This document shows positions 17,789 to 32,263 of a DNA stretch of 64,000 nucleotides, in pieces; positions within the stretch are counted from its first letter, which is position 1, and every line of letters starts with the position of its first letter. Both the position numbers and the translations under genes were made by a program. The DNA is from Spirosoma endbachense. Lineage in GTDB: Bacteria > Bacteroidota > Bacteroidia > Cytophagales > Spirosomataceae. Location: assembly GCF_010233585.1 (NCBI RefSeq), contig NZ_CP045997.1, positions 6,747,018 to 6,811,017 on the forward strand, read 5' to 3'. Below the pieces are notes generated by a model that did no database searches, was not told the DNA's origin, and saw only the letters and a list, made by a program, of their open reading frames with translations.

Positions 17789-18877
17789 TTAGAACTTCAC
17801 TACGCTCTCATACGCTTTTTTGGGCTGTCCGTTCTGATCGAATAGCAACGGATAATCTTTGCGACCCGGAACCGGAAAATTGTCCAGCCAGGAATATTTG
17901 TCGGTCAGATTCCAGAACGTAACGCCCGTGATCTTGTCGCGGTGCTTGCGAAATACCTCGAACAGCATTTTGTAGTGGTCCGCCTGTTTGTCGTTCATGT
18001 CGGGTGTAAACTCGCTTTTGTCGGTATCGCGACGGGCCCGACGCTCGTGTTCTTTCGGGTAAACAGATACGTCAACTTCCGTGAACTGCACCTTTAAACC
18101 CAGGCTGGCAAACTTAGTGATCGACTCGTCAAGCTCCTGTTTAGTAGGCTCGTAGATAGACCAGTGAGCCTGTAAACCCACTCCGTTGATGGGAACTCCT
18201 TTTTCTTTGAGCTTCTTTAGTAATTGGTAGATCCGTTGCCGCTTCGATGCGTTTTCGGTATTGTAATCGTTGTAAAACAATTGCGCAGAGGGGTCGGCTT
18301 CATGGGCATACTGAAACGCCTTCTCGATATAGTCCTCCCCAATGATTTCGTAAAACTTCGTTTTACGATAAATGCCTGTACCTGTATCGGGAACAGCTTC
18401 GTTCACTACGTCCCAGGCATAGATCTTCCCTTTATATCGACCCATTACGTCGGTAATGTGCCGCTTCAGCCGGGCCAGCAGCAGGTCCCGACTCACGGTT
18501 TTACCCGTTGAGTCGGTAAAAAACCAGCGTGGTGTCTGGTTGTGCCAGCAAAGCGTGTGGCCCCGCAGCTTGATCTTATTCTGCTGGGCAAAGTCGGCGA
18601 TGGCGTCGGCATCATTCCAGTAATAGCGGTTCTCTTCCGGATGAATGGGCCCCATTTTCATCGCATTTTCGGGCGTCATGCTGTTAAACTGGGCTTTAAT
18701 CAACTCGGCATCCGGCCCAGGTTGCACCATACGCGGGTTGACGGCCACCCCGATGGGAAAATAGTTTTTATAAGCTTCTTTTAAGGTAGGCTGAGCCATG
18801 TGGTAACCTGGCTCCATCGTTGCTCCTGTAGCGATCAAGCCACCCAGCAATACCGTTAATCCTGTTAATTTTTTCAT
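17789..18877 (-). CDS. GH10 endo-beta-1,4-xylanase
   Basis: A 362-residue xylanase with a signal peptide but no lipobox and no carbohydrate-binding module, so likely secreted or periplasmic. It cuts the xylan backbone. The GH10 landmarks are all present: NSMTPENAMKMG near 65-76, RGHTLCWHNQTP at 105-116, acid/base Glu160 in WDVVNEAV, NDYNTE near 203-208, and nucleophile Glu267 in QFTEVDVSVY, then GVTFWNLTDKYSWLD near the C-terminus. It follows the double CE1 esterase by 25 bases in the operon. It is the only backbone-cleaving enzyme seen, so initial depolymerisation may rely on this one or on enzymes encoded elsewhere. Confidence 0.97.
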   Translation of the reverse strand: MKKLTGLTVLLGGLIATGATMEPGYHMAQPTLKEAYKNYFPIGVAVNPRMVQPGPDAELIKAQFNSMTPENAMKMGPIHPEENRYYWNDADAIADFAQQNKIKLRGHTLCWHNQTPRWFFTDSTGKTVSRDLLLARLKRHITDVMGRYKGKIYAWDVVNEAVPDTGTGIYRKTKFYEIIGEDYIEKAFQYAHEADPSAQLFYNDYNTENASKRQRIYQLLKKLKEKGVPINGVGLQAHWSIYEPTKQELDESITKFASLGLKVQFTEVDVSVYPKEHERRARRDTDKSEFTPDMNDKQADHYKMLFEVFRKHRDKITGVTFWNLTDKYSWLDNFPVPGRKDYPLLFDQNGQPKKAYESVVKF

Positions 18878-18902
18878 AATTCGTTAGGGTAAAGGGCTTC
18901 TA

Positions 18903-20858
<1,956 letters not shown>

Positions 20859-20936
20859 TTAGGCTTCGAATCAACTAATACACTAACAGTCAGAATATTA
20901 CTCATGAAATGCATGAGACTATCATTGCTATTTTCA

Positions 20937-22067
<1,131 letters not shown>

Positions 22068-22091
22068 TTAGGGGCGAAAAAAGGAGACGTA

Positions 22092-24337
<2,246 letters not shown>

Positions 24338-24347
24338 GGTTTAGGGA

Positions 24348-25922
24348 TTAGCTATCAGAAATTTTATCATGGATACGGAAATAATCGAAGTCAGCAAAAC
24401 CGCCCACCGTCTGGGTCGCGAAGTTGAACAGCCCAAAGCGATACCCCATAAAGTGTGGGATGGTATAAGGCATTTTTAAGGGTTCGCCAATGCCTGTCCA
24501 GGTTTTACCATCCATACTGTAAAAGAAAGTTGCGGTGTCTTTACGGTCGTTGAAATTACAGGCTGCTTTCAGGTAGACTATCTTTTTGGTAAGCGGAATG
24601 CGTTGAATCTCAACCGGTTTCCCGGAACTGGCACTCACCATGACAATCGATTGGGTACCATTGTCAATTTTTACGCCTACGAACCCGTAGTTCTTTTGCA
24701 GGAGGCTCAAACCGGCCAGGTCTCCCTCTTTCATGTTCGATACATCAAGCCTTGTAGATCCTGCGCAATCGGGGCCAATGGTACGTTGTGTTAACGTATT
24801 TCGAGCCAGCACAAACGACGTATCGATACGTCCCGTTTTCAGTCGTAAATGGCCTTTTCGGTCGTTAACCGACCAGAGTGTATTGTCAGGATTATGATTC
24901 CACTGCCATACCAGCGGCAATGCAGGCTCACCTTTTTTACGGGTAAATTCGTCGGAAGCAACAATGCCCGGAAGTAAACTTTTGTTAGCAGGCAGATTCA
25001 GTGTTTCCGGAACTTTGCCCTTAACACCCAATACCGGCCAGCCATTTTCCCAGTTGATGGGAACCATATAAGGGATACGGCCCACGCCACCAAAATCGCG
25101 GAAAAGATAAGCATACCAGTTTCCATCGGGCGTATCGATCAGTCCGCCTTGGGCTACTCCTAAATCCTGCAACGCAATCCCGCCTTCGTATGGCCCCGTA
25201 ATTTTATCGGCCCGGTGAATGACAACTGTTCGCATACCCCCTTTGGGCCAGGTGATATTAAACAGGTAGTATTTGCCATTCACCTTAAAGAGCTGTGATC
25301 CTTCGGCGGGCAGGCCGCCTGTAGTGCCCGAGGGCGTACTGGCATTTTCAATGATGACCTGTTCGGTTGTGCCGGGTTTTACGTCGGAGGCATCGGTGGT
25401 TAGTTCAACTAATTTGAGTTTGCCCGCTCCATAAATCATATATACCCGATCGTCATCATCAAAAAACAAGCTATGATCGTGATAAGCCGGTTTAAACGAA
25501 TGCGCTATCCAGGGGCCTTTTTCGATGTCTTTCGTAGTGTAGATATAGGTTTTGCCGGTTGTCTGGGCAAACGTGGTTACGTAGTATGTGCCGTTGTGAT
25601 AACGTAAACTACTGGCCCATGAACCTCTTCCGTAGGTGCTTCTGCCATTGTTGAGCGTTAAAGCATCGACAGTAGCCAGCGTATCGTAGGCATAACCAAC
25701 CAGTTGCCAGTTCACCAGATCTTTCGATTTCATAATGGGCAGGCCCGGACTCAGGTGCATGGTTGTACTGCTCATATAGTAAGTATTACCTACCCGGATC
25801 ATGGCCATATCGGGTACATCAGCGAAAATGATCGGGTTATGGGCGGTCTGGGCGATTGATGAGCATGGCATCAGATAAAGACCTATTGCCAGTCGACAAA
25901 ATCGTAAGAAAAGGATTTTCAT
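24348..25922 (-). CDS. GH43 family glycosidase with C-terminal beta-sandwich
   Basis: About 524 residues from MKILFLRF, the Met that gives a clean signal peptide ending SSIAQ; in-frame ATGs at 25952 and 25937 would add up to 10 residues. The five-bladed GH43 propeller shows the base in ADVPDMAMI, the pKa modulator in YHDHSLFFDDDD, and the acid Glu in LPAEGSQLF. Residues about 335-524 form a concanavalin-like domain (DUF1349/GH43-C2 type) with GLSLLQKNYGFVGVKI. Expected activity is arabinofuranosidase or beta-xylosidase on xylan fragments; subfamily cannot be set without alignment. It lies between the GH127-like gene and the first CE1 esterase, after a gap with a hairpin repeat. Confidence 0.88.
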   Translation of the reverse strand: MKILFLRFCRLAIGLYLMPCSSIAQTAHNPIIFADVPDMAMIRVGNTYYMSSTTMHLSPGLPIMKSKDLVNWQLVGYAYDTLATVDALTLNNGRSTYGRGSWASSLRYHNGTYYVTTFAQTTGKTYIYTTKDIEKGPWIAHSFKPAYHDHSLFFDDDDRVYMIYGAGKLKLVELTTDASDVKPGTTEQVIIENASTPSGTTGGLPAEGSQLFKVNGKYYLFNITWPKGGMRTVVIHRADKITGPYEGGIALQDLGVAQGGLIDTPDGNWYAYLFRDFGGVGRIPYMVPINWENGWPVLGVKGKVPETLNLPANKSLLPGIVASDEFTRKKGEPALPLVWQWNHNPDNTLWSVNDRKGHLRLKTGRIDTSFVLARNTLTQRTIGPDCAGSTRLDVSNMKEGDLAGLSLLQKNYGFVGVKIDNGTQSIVMVSASSGKPVEIQRIPLTKKIVYLKAACNFNDRKDTATFFYSMDGKTWTGIGEPLKMPYTIPHFMGYRFGLFNFATQTVGGFADFDYFRIHDKISDS

Positions 25923-25994
25923 CTGGGGTAAAATCATCTGCCTGTGTCTCATTTATACAAACTCAATAGATTGTGATGTCGGGGTGTTGCCTTG

Positions 25995-26058
25995 GTGTCG
26001 GGTTCTCAAACCCGACACGATTGCTGGCGCGAACTGTCTGGTTTGAGAACCTGACAGC
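25995..26058. repeat. paired GTGTCGGGTT hairpins in operon gap
   Basis: GTGTCGGGTT (25995-26004) pairs perfectly with AACCCGACAC (26009-26018). A second, diverged copy CTGTCTGGTT...AACCTGACAG follows, and the two copies are also inverted relative to each other. The same GTGTCGGG core recurs at 62332-62361, so this looks like a dispersed intergenic repeat. In the operon mRNA it separates the GH127-like gene from GH43. Confidence 0.65.
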
Positions 26059-26220
26059 ACGACGACAAACGATGTCAGGCGGCTCAATTAGTTCTATAAA
26101 ATTTCCATCAGGACCTTTTACACACAGAAAATTTCAATACAACATCCGTTCTACTTGTGTCTCCTGAACACAATTCAACTGAGTCATTCTCGTTCGCTGT
26201 TTGAAGAGGATCATCCCTTA

Positions 26221-28503
26221 CTACTTCACAAGTCTGATTTGATAAAAGCGCGGTGTCTGCTTCCCTTCTTTTGCAATAACCTTTACAGTAATCACCTGAT
26301 TATCATCTACCTTCAAGACAATTTCTTTATTTTCCATCGAAACGATCTCAGCGGGTTTGTCATTGATCAGAATGATCAGATTATCGGCCTTGATAGCATC
26401 TAATGTACTGATTTCTATGGATTTACCTGACAGGTTTTTGTTCTGCAACTGGTACGAAATATAGGAACGCGTGTTCCGCCAGAAATAACCGTCTTCATCG
26501 TAGCCGGACTCGCTTTTTTCGCCTTTATACAGGTGATCGACCTCAGGTTGCTGCTCGCCACAGGAAACCTTATCAACCGTTTTCGCATCGACGGCTAATG
26601 CATCGGCTTCCTGTTGTTTCAGCTTCGCCTTCAGGTCGTCGAAGGCCGTCTGTGTAAACGTCTGAAAATACATCTGATAGCGGGCTTCATGGATCTCGTA
26701 AAAGGGTTGCAGCGTCAGCGAATCCATCCTGAATTTCAGCTGGCTGAGTGGCTTTATGTTCGACGTGTACGTATCGGGGGTTCCAATCAGCGCATAGGCA
26801 TCATTGATAGGGTATAATTTGCCCTTCGTTTCGTGGCCCATGCGGCTATCATCAGCAAAAAGTCCGTCCAGATCGGTTGTTGATGTTTTAGCGGCCAGCA
26901 CAATAGGACCATGCACAAAAGCGGCCCAGTTAGAACCATCGGGCAAATACTCCAGATGAGTCGACGTCGTGAAGCGTACCGTAAGCTTATCGCCCTTCTG
27001 CCATTTTCTGTTGATGGCGATATACTGTTTTGATTTACCATCAACTTTTTGGGCCTTCCCATTGACCAGAATAGCAAGATTTTCGGCCCATTTCGGATAG
27101 CGGATATTCACCGAAAATAGCTGAGGTTTAGTCAGTTTAATTTCCAGTTCGGATTCGTTTTTGTAGGGAAATTCGGTCTTCTGAACGAGTTGAACCTGCC
27201 TGTCTTTCCAGTTTAGCGTAGATGGAATAAACAGATTGACAAAGAGATCATTTGCGGAATGGCTATAGATCAACTCGCCATACTTGGAGTGATTTTCCAG
27301 CCCCGAACCTACGCAACACCACATGCTGGTTTCCGGCTGTGAATACACCCGATAGTGATTGGGGCGAATGGGCGTGAAATAAACAAATCCACCTTTTTCG
27401 GGGTGCTGCGTCGACAGGATATGGTTGTAGAGCGTCCGTTCGTAAAAAGCCAGGTAGCCCGGATCGGCCTTATCCAGAAACAACGCTTTGCTCAATCGTA
27501 GCATGTTAAACGAATTGCAGGTTTCGGGGCCCTGGTTCGACTTGACCATACGGCTGAAATCGGTTGTCGGGTTGAAATGCTCACGCACACTGTTACCACC
27601 GAATGCGACACTACGATTCTGCGAAACAGTCTGCCAGAAAAACTGAGCGGCATCCGACCAGTCTGCCTTCCCCGAAAGAGTGGCAATTTTCTCAAAGCCA
27701 ATCACTTTCGGTATCTGCGTGTTGGCATGAAGACCCGTCAGTTTATCCTGTTTTTCGAGCAGCGGATTCAGCAGTGAGCGATGCGATAGTTTCTGCGCGG
27801 TTTCGAGGTACTTTTTGTCATTGGTCAGGCTGTATAAATCGGCAAAAGTTTCGTTGATGCCACCATGTTCCGTGCGAAGTACCTGCTGGATCTGATCGTC
27901 GGAAAGGGGTTTGATGAGGTCGATAAACCAATCGCCCAATCCGATCAATACCTGTCTTGCCTGTTGGTTACCGGCGTATTCGTACGCATCACGTAAGCCC
28001 GCAAAGAGCTTATGGATATTGTAAAGAGGTACCCACGTATTGTTTAACCCGAAGCTGCTTCCATCAATATCGCCTTTATGGATTCGCTCCCAAAACAGTT
28101 TCCCCTGTGGAATCCCGCCCACATATCCATTCCCGTTTTTGGCCTGGCAACGGGCCAACTCGGAAATCATGTAATCCAGCCGTTTTTTGAGTTCAGAATG
28201 CCCCGTAGCAGCATACATCATGGCCAATGCCGACAGATAATGGCCGCCGATATGCCCATCTAACCCTGAACTTTCCCAATTCCCATACCGATTGGCCTTA
28301 AGGGGTAACCCCGCATCGATCCGATAGGGCGCAAGGAGTTTATCTGGGTTCAGGGCCAGGATATAGTTGAGGTCAACGTCCTGCGCATTCTTAAACGGCC
28401 CACTCGTTAGCTTCACGTCCTGCAAGGAAAATGGCTGCATCTGCGCCAATCCCGAAAAGCTGACCAGAAGAAGGACTAGGATATGTAATACGTTCGTTTT
28501 CAA
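26221..28503 (-). CDS. GH127/GH146-like beta-L-arabinofuranosidase (DUF1680)
   Basis: A 760-residue exported enzyme (signal peptide ending SGLAQ) with an (alpha/alpha)6 barrel and C-terminal beta domains. The zinc-cysteine active site of this clan is visible: Glu327 and Cys329 in GPETCNSFNM, and Cys396-Cys397 in MWCCVGSGLENHSKYGE. By analogy with GH127, the first of the paired Cys is the nucleophile. Also present: SSGLDGHIGGHYLSALA near 78-95 and TWVPLYNIHKLFAGL near 156-170. Activity is probably removal of beta-L-arabinofuranose, as in GH127 or GH146; the split between the two families needs alignment. It lies between two GH43 genes in the operon. Confidence 0.88.
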   Translation of the reverse strand: MKTNVLHILVLLLVSFSGLAQMQPFSLQDVKLTSGPFKNAQDVDLNYILALNPDKLLAPYRIDAGLPLKANRYGNWESSGLDGHIGGHYLSALAMMYAATGHSELKKRLDYMISELARCQAKNGNGYVGGIPQGKLFWERIHKGDIDGSSFGLNNTWVPLYNIHKLFAGLRDAYEYAGNQQARQVLIGLGDWFIDLIKPLSDDQIQQVLRTEHGGINETFADLYSLTNDKKYLETAQKLSHRSLLNPLLEKQDKLTGLHANTQIPKVIGFEKIATLSGKADWSDAAQFFWQTVSQNRSVAFGGNSVREHFNPTTDFSRMVKSNQGPETCNSFNMLRLSKALFLDKADPGYLAFYERTLYNHILSTQHPEKGGFVYFTPIRPNHYRVYSQPETSMWCCVGSGLENHSKYGELIYSHSANDLFVNLFIPSTLNWKDRQVQLVQKTEFPYKNESELEIKLTKPQLFSVNIRYPKWAENLAILVNGKAQKVDGKSKQYIAINRKWQKGDKLTVRFTTSTHLEYLPDGSNWAAFVHGPIVLAAKTSTTDLDGLFADDSRMGHETKGKLYPINDAYALIGTPDTYTSNIKPLSQLKFRMDSLTLQPFYEIHEARYQMYFQTFTQTAFDDLKAKLKQQEADALAVDAKTVDKVSCGEQQPEVDHLYKGEKSESGYDEDGYFWRNTRSYISYQLQNKNLSGKSIEISTLDAIKADNLIILINDKPAEIVSMENKEIVLKVDDNQVITVKVIAKEGKQTPRFYQIRLVK

Positions 28504-28557
28504 CGGAAAATCTTCGTTTGCTAGTAACTGATACGCATTGGATTCCGGGAAGGACGT

Positions 28558-30240
28558 TTACTTTTTAAACATGGGGTCATTGCCCTGGTATTTCAGCAAT
28601 TGGAAAGAAGCAGAACTGGACGTTGCCTCACCGGACGATGTAGCATACATACCGTATAGACACCCGACAAATCCTCCCGCCACTTTGGTACTCAGGAATT
28701 TAGCATCGACTTTATCTTTCAGAAGCTGCCAGTTTTTCGTGTCGGTCGATACGTAAAAACTGTACGTATCGCCCTGCGATTTAATGCGTAGACCGACTTT
28801 TTCTGATTTCGAATCCAGCTTAACCTCAGTCAGTAATTCCATTGCCTTTTCTTTGGGAACGCTCCTGTATAGCTGAAGAACATCGTTCCCCTGCGACTGT
28901 GATTGGCACAGGAAATAGAAATGGCTTTCGTCCTGAAAAACAACCAGCCCCGCCTTTTCCTTCTCTGATTTTGGAGTAAAAGCCAGTTCTGTTTCAGTTG
29001 TACTGTAGAGATGCTGCTGACGCTTCCCGATGAAAGCCGGATTACCCATTTCCATGATGGTTTCGGGCTTCAGTTTCAGCGTCAGCCCCTGTTTTTTCGA
29101 CAGCGAGTACGAGCTTTTGTCAATCGTCCGCATAAACAGAAGGGCAGGATCAAGCTCCTTATCGAAGAGTATGGTGTATGCAAAATTACCAGCTTGCGGG
29201 AGTGCGTTTTTCTGCTTTACCTCTTTGTAGCTAACTGGGTATGAATACTTTATCTCTTTGCTGTCGGGATTAATAATTGGCCATTCATCTTTCCAGTCAA
29301 CGGGTGCGATAAACGTTTCGCGACCTGTATTGTAGTAATCGCCTTCGTAAGGTCTGACAGCCAGGAAAATGGCATACATTTTTCCATCGGGGCCTTCTAC
29401 AAACTGCGCGTGTCCCGCCGAGGTAATGGGGTCTTTTCGATCATCGGGAAGACCCTTTTGCGTCAGAATAGGATTATGTTCGTAGGGAACGTAAGGTCCC
29501 CAAACCTCTTTGCTTCGAAACACCACTTCCGAGTGGTTGACTGACGTACCTCCTTCGGCTGCGTACAGATAGTACCAGCCATTCTTTTTCAGGATATGCG
29601 GCCCTTCAATCCAGACGGGCTTTTTGGCAATATCGACCCCACCGTTAACCAATTGTTTTTCTTCGCCTATCACGTTTAAACTAACCGGGTCGAACTCATA
29701 CATTCGGATGGTTCGATGCCCCGAATACAACGGTTTACGGTCGGGGGCATCGCTGTTATAAAGAATATAAGCTTTATTACTCTCTTCATCAAAAAACAGT
29801 GACGGATCAATGCCGTGCACCTGAGGAAGTTTAACGGGGTTACTCCACGGACCGGCGGGATTTTTGGCCGTGACAACGAAATTTCCATCGTGGTCAATGT
29901 CGGTGCAGGTAACGTAGAACGTTCCTCTAAAATAGCTGATGGCGGGTGCAAAAAGGCCCCTTGTCATCCGCTCGCCCATAAAATCCAGTTGTTCAGGCCG
30001 GTCGATCACATTCCCGATCTGCTTCCAGTTTTTCAAATCCCGGCTGTGCATGACAGGAATGCCGGGGAAGTAGGAAAAGGTCGAATTAATCAGGTAGTAA
30101 TCCGGCCCAGCCTTCACGATACTCGGGTCAGGATAGAAGCCCGTTAGAATGGGATTGATCAAGGTAGTCTGAGCAAAGCCTGTATTGCTCAAAACCAGAG
30201 AAAATGCAAAAAAAACAAAAGAGAAAAGGTATTTTCTCAT
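28558..30240 (-). CDS. GH43 beta-xylosidase/arabinofuranosidase with C2 domain
   Basis: About 560 residues from MRKYLFSF; an upstream in-frame ATG adds four residues. Signal peptide ends GFAQ. Catalytic residues are visible: base Asp in GFYPDPSI, pKa-modulating Asp in GIDPSLFFDEE, acid Glu in WIEGPHILKKNGW. The C-terminal half (about 350-560) is the beta-sandwich typical of two-domain GH43 xylosidases (AGLVVFQDESHFYFLC, VGGFVGCLYGMYA). The likely job is trimming xylose or arabinose from xylo-oligosaccharides. It is the first enzyme after SusD, separated by a hairpin region of 180 bases. Confidence 0.92.
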   Translation of the reverse strand: MRKYLFSFVFFAFSLVLSNTGFAQTTLINPILTGFYPDPSIVKAGPDYYLINSTFSYFPGIPVMHSRDLKNWKQIGNVIDRPEQLDFMGERMTRGLFAPAISYFRGTFYVTCTDIDHDGNFVVTAKNPAGPWSNPVKLPQVHGIDPSLFFDEESNKAYILYNSDAPDRKPLYSGHRTIRMYEFDPVSLNVIGEEKQLVNGGVDIAKKPVWIEGPHILKKNGWYYLYAAEGGTSVNHSEVVFRSKEVWGPYVPYEHNPILTQKGLPDDRKDPITSAGHAQFVEGPDGKMYAIFLAVRPYEGDYYNTGRETFIAPVDWKDEWPIINPDSKEIKYSYPVSYKEVKQKNALPQAGNFAYTILFDKELDPALLFMRTIDKSSYSLSKKQGLTLKLKPETIMEMGNPAFIGKRQQHLYSTTETELAFTPKSEKEKAGLVVFQDESHFYFLCQSQSQGNDVLQLYRSVPKEKAMELLTEVKLDSKSEKVGLRIKSQGDTYSFYVSTDTKNWQLLKDKVDAKFLSTKVAGGFVGCLYGMYATSSGEATSSSASFQLLKYQGNDPMFKK

Positions 30241-30358
30241 AATGATTGCCATAAATTACATTAGCTTATCCGGCCATATTGTTCTACTGCCTTCCAGAAC
30301 CAGCCGGCATGAAAAGTAATCAGATGATAAGTTTTTCTGACTTGCTTACTAACCGTCA

Positions 30359-30414
30359 TTTATACCTGACCACTGTCTTACCGGAACTGATGAAAGACCT
30401 TGGTCAGGTATAAA
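30359..30414 (-). promoter_or_regulatory. long stem-loop just downstream of susD
   Basis: TTTATACCTGACCA (30359-30372) pairs perfectly over 14 bp with 30401-30414, and an inner GTCTT/AAGAC stem extends it. It lies 21 bases past the SusD stop codon, between transport and enzyme genes. No long U-tract is present, so it looks more like a partial attenuator or a 3'-end stabiliser than a full terminator. Confidence 0.55.
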
Positions 30415-30434
30415 TAGGTTCGTGAGTATTCCGG

Positions 30435-32249
30435 TTAATAACCAGGATTTTGCGGGAACTTCGGCCCCTCAACTACCCTGTCGATTTGTGATTGCGGAAT
30501 GGGTCTCAGCATATGGAAATCCTGTATGTAGGTCGCGGCCTCAGGATTCCAGGCTTTCACCCGACGGACCAGTGAACGGGTGCGGACCAGATCATGCCAC
30601 CGTTGCCATTCACCGAACAATTCGCGGGTACGCTCATCCAGAATAAAGTCTACGGTTACGTCGGCCGTAGTAATAGCCATAGCCGTTGCAGCGGCTGCAT
30701 TTTGAGCGGCCGTATTGGTTTTCCGGAAAGCGGACCGTTGTCTGACCGTGTTCAGTAGCGCAACTGCTTTGGTGGCATCACCTGCTTTCAGGTAGGCTTC
30801 GGCACCGGTCAGGTACACATCCGAAAAGCGGTACAGGATACAGGGTCTTGTCGATGGGTCGTTAAAGTTCGCGCCCCGGCTGGGGTCCATGAATTTCTTC
30901 AGGGACGGAAAAATCCCATTATCCCATAAGCTCGGCGGCACAACAAGCCCTTTAAACGGTCTTGTACCAATGAATTGTGGTGCACCTTCTACTTCAAAAT
31001 CGGGCATCCAAACGGCGGTATCTGCTCCCACAACGGTTGTATAGCTGATTCCCCGTTTGTTATTGGCAGCCGTGGCCGTATTGGTAACAGAGGTATTGGA
31101 AATATAAACCGTATAGAACGAGTTTATAAATCGGGAATCGGCATTCCGGTTCGTAAAGGCCTGATCCAGGAAATAGTTCTTACCGGCATTGGCCCCCGAA
31201 GGCCACTTGTAGCTGTTTGGCCGCATCCGAACATAGGGGCGTCCATATTGCGAATCCCGAATCATCAACGAGGTACCACTATTAACATAAGCTCCCGCAG
31301 CACTTTTGAAGGAGTTGACACCGCTATTGTTGGGATAATTCCAGGTGGTAAACCAGGGCGTCAGATTATTGGCCGCGCCCCCGCTTTCTCCGGATCCAAC
31401 CTTGTAGTAGCCGTATTTTGCATCGAGCATGTGGTCACTGACAAACATGGTTTCTTTGCCATAGTCGTTGGCAGGAACGAATGCATCGCCATAGTCCTGC
31501 CATAAATCAAGACCATAGGTGGATTTGTTGGCAATGATGTCGGCGCAAAGAGAAGCCGCCTGCGTGAAATCAGCCGCCGTATTATTGAGCCATCCACGGG
31601 TTAAATATGCCTTTGCCAGCAGCAACTGAGCCACGGGTTTGGTGGCCGCTTTCCCCAAAAATGGTGCGGTGGGCTGGTTAGGCAGATCAGCAGCGGCTTC
31701 GGTCAAATCTTTGATAATCTGTTCGTAAACCTGTGCTACCGGCTGGCGGGAAGCCGCTTGCGAAGGCACCGTTATAAACTCCGTGTTGAGCGGAACATCA
31801 CCCCAGGTCTGTACCAGATAAAAGTACCAGAACCCACGCAGAAACTTGGCCTGGGCCAGATATTGTTTTCGGGTAGCTTCCGGCAAATCAATCGTTTGTC
31901 CGTATTTAAGTACGCCGTTCAGGGTATTAATATCCTGAAAAGCGATGCCCCAGGCCGAGCCAAAATTACTCCCGTTCAAACCGTTATAGGTGTAAGCCGA
32001 TCCGCCCCCCGAGCTGGCGCCCTGCAAAAATTCATCCGTTCCTGCCTGCATTTCAACGGTGAACCCTTCAGTGCCCCACTGACCCCGGATATCGTTGTAT
32101 ACGCCGGCAATTCCGCCTAAAACGCCAGATGGGCTATTGAAGTAAGACGGAACGATTTGTGATTGTGGGTTCTCCTGTAATATTTTTTCGCAGCCAGCGC
32201 TAAGCAATGCTGTAAGACTAAGTATAGCCCAGACTTTCAGTGTTTTCAT
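30435..32249 (-). CDS. SusD/RagB family glycan-binding lipoprotein
   Basis: A 604-residue surface lipoprotein; the lipobox is LTALLSAGCEK with Cys20. It caps the SusC transporter and binds the glycan. SusD features are the NPQSQIVPSYFNSP start, helical TPR-like segments (QYLAQAKFLRGFWYFYLVQ, PVAQLLLAKAYLTRGWL), RFSDVYLTGAEAYLKAGD, and FILDERTRELFGEWQRWHDLVR near the C-terminus, ending FPQNPGY. It is 14 bases after SusC in transcription order. No separate SusE/SusF-type binding protein is seen in the locus, which is unusual for a xylan locus. Confidence 0.97.
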   Translation of the reverse strand: MKTLKVWAILSLTALLSAGCEKILQENPQSQIVPSYFNSPSGVLGGIAGVYNDIRGQWGTEGFTVEMQAGTDEFLQGASSGGGSAYTYNGLNGSNFGSAWGIAFQDINTLNGVLKYGQTIDLPEATRKQYLAQAKFLRGFWYFYLVQTWGDVPLNTEFITVPSQAASRQPVAQVYEQIIKDLTEAAADLPNQPTAPFLGKAATKPVAQLLLAKAYLTRGWLNNTAADFTQAASLCADIIANKSTYGLDLWQDYGDAFVPANDYGKETMFVSDHMLDAKYGYYKVGSGESGGAANNLTPWFTTWNYPNNSGVNSFKSAAGAYVNSGTSLMIRDSQYGRPYVRMRPNSYKWPSGANAGKNYFLDQAFTNRNADSRFINSFYTVYISNTSVTNTATAANNKRGISYTTVVGADTAVWMPDFEVEGAPQFIGTRPFKGLVVPPSLWDNGIFPSLKKFMDPSRGANFNDPSTRPCILYRFSDVYLTGAEAYLKAGDATKAVALLNTVRQRSAFRKTNTAAQNAAAATAMAITTADVTVDFILDERTRELFGEWQRWHDLVRTRSLVRRVKAWNPEAATYIQDFHMLRPIPQSQIDRVVEGPKFPQNPGY

Positions 32250-32263
32250 GATTCTATCGACGG

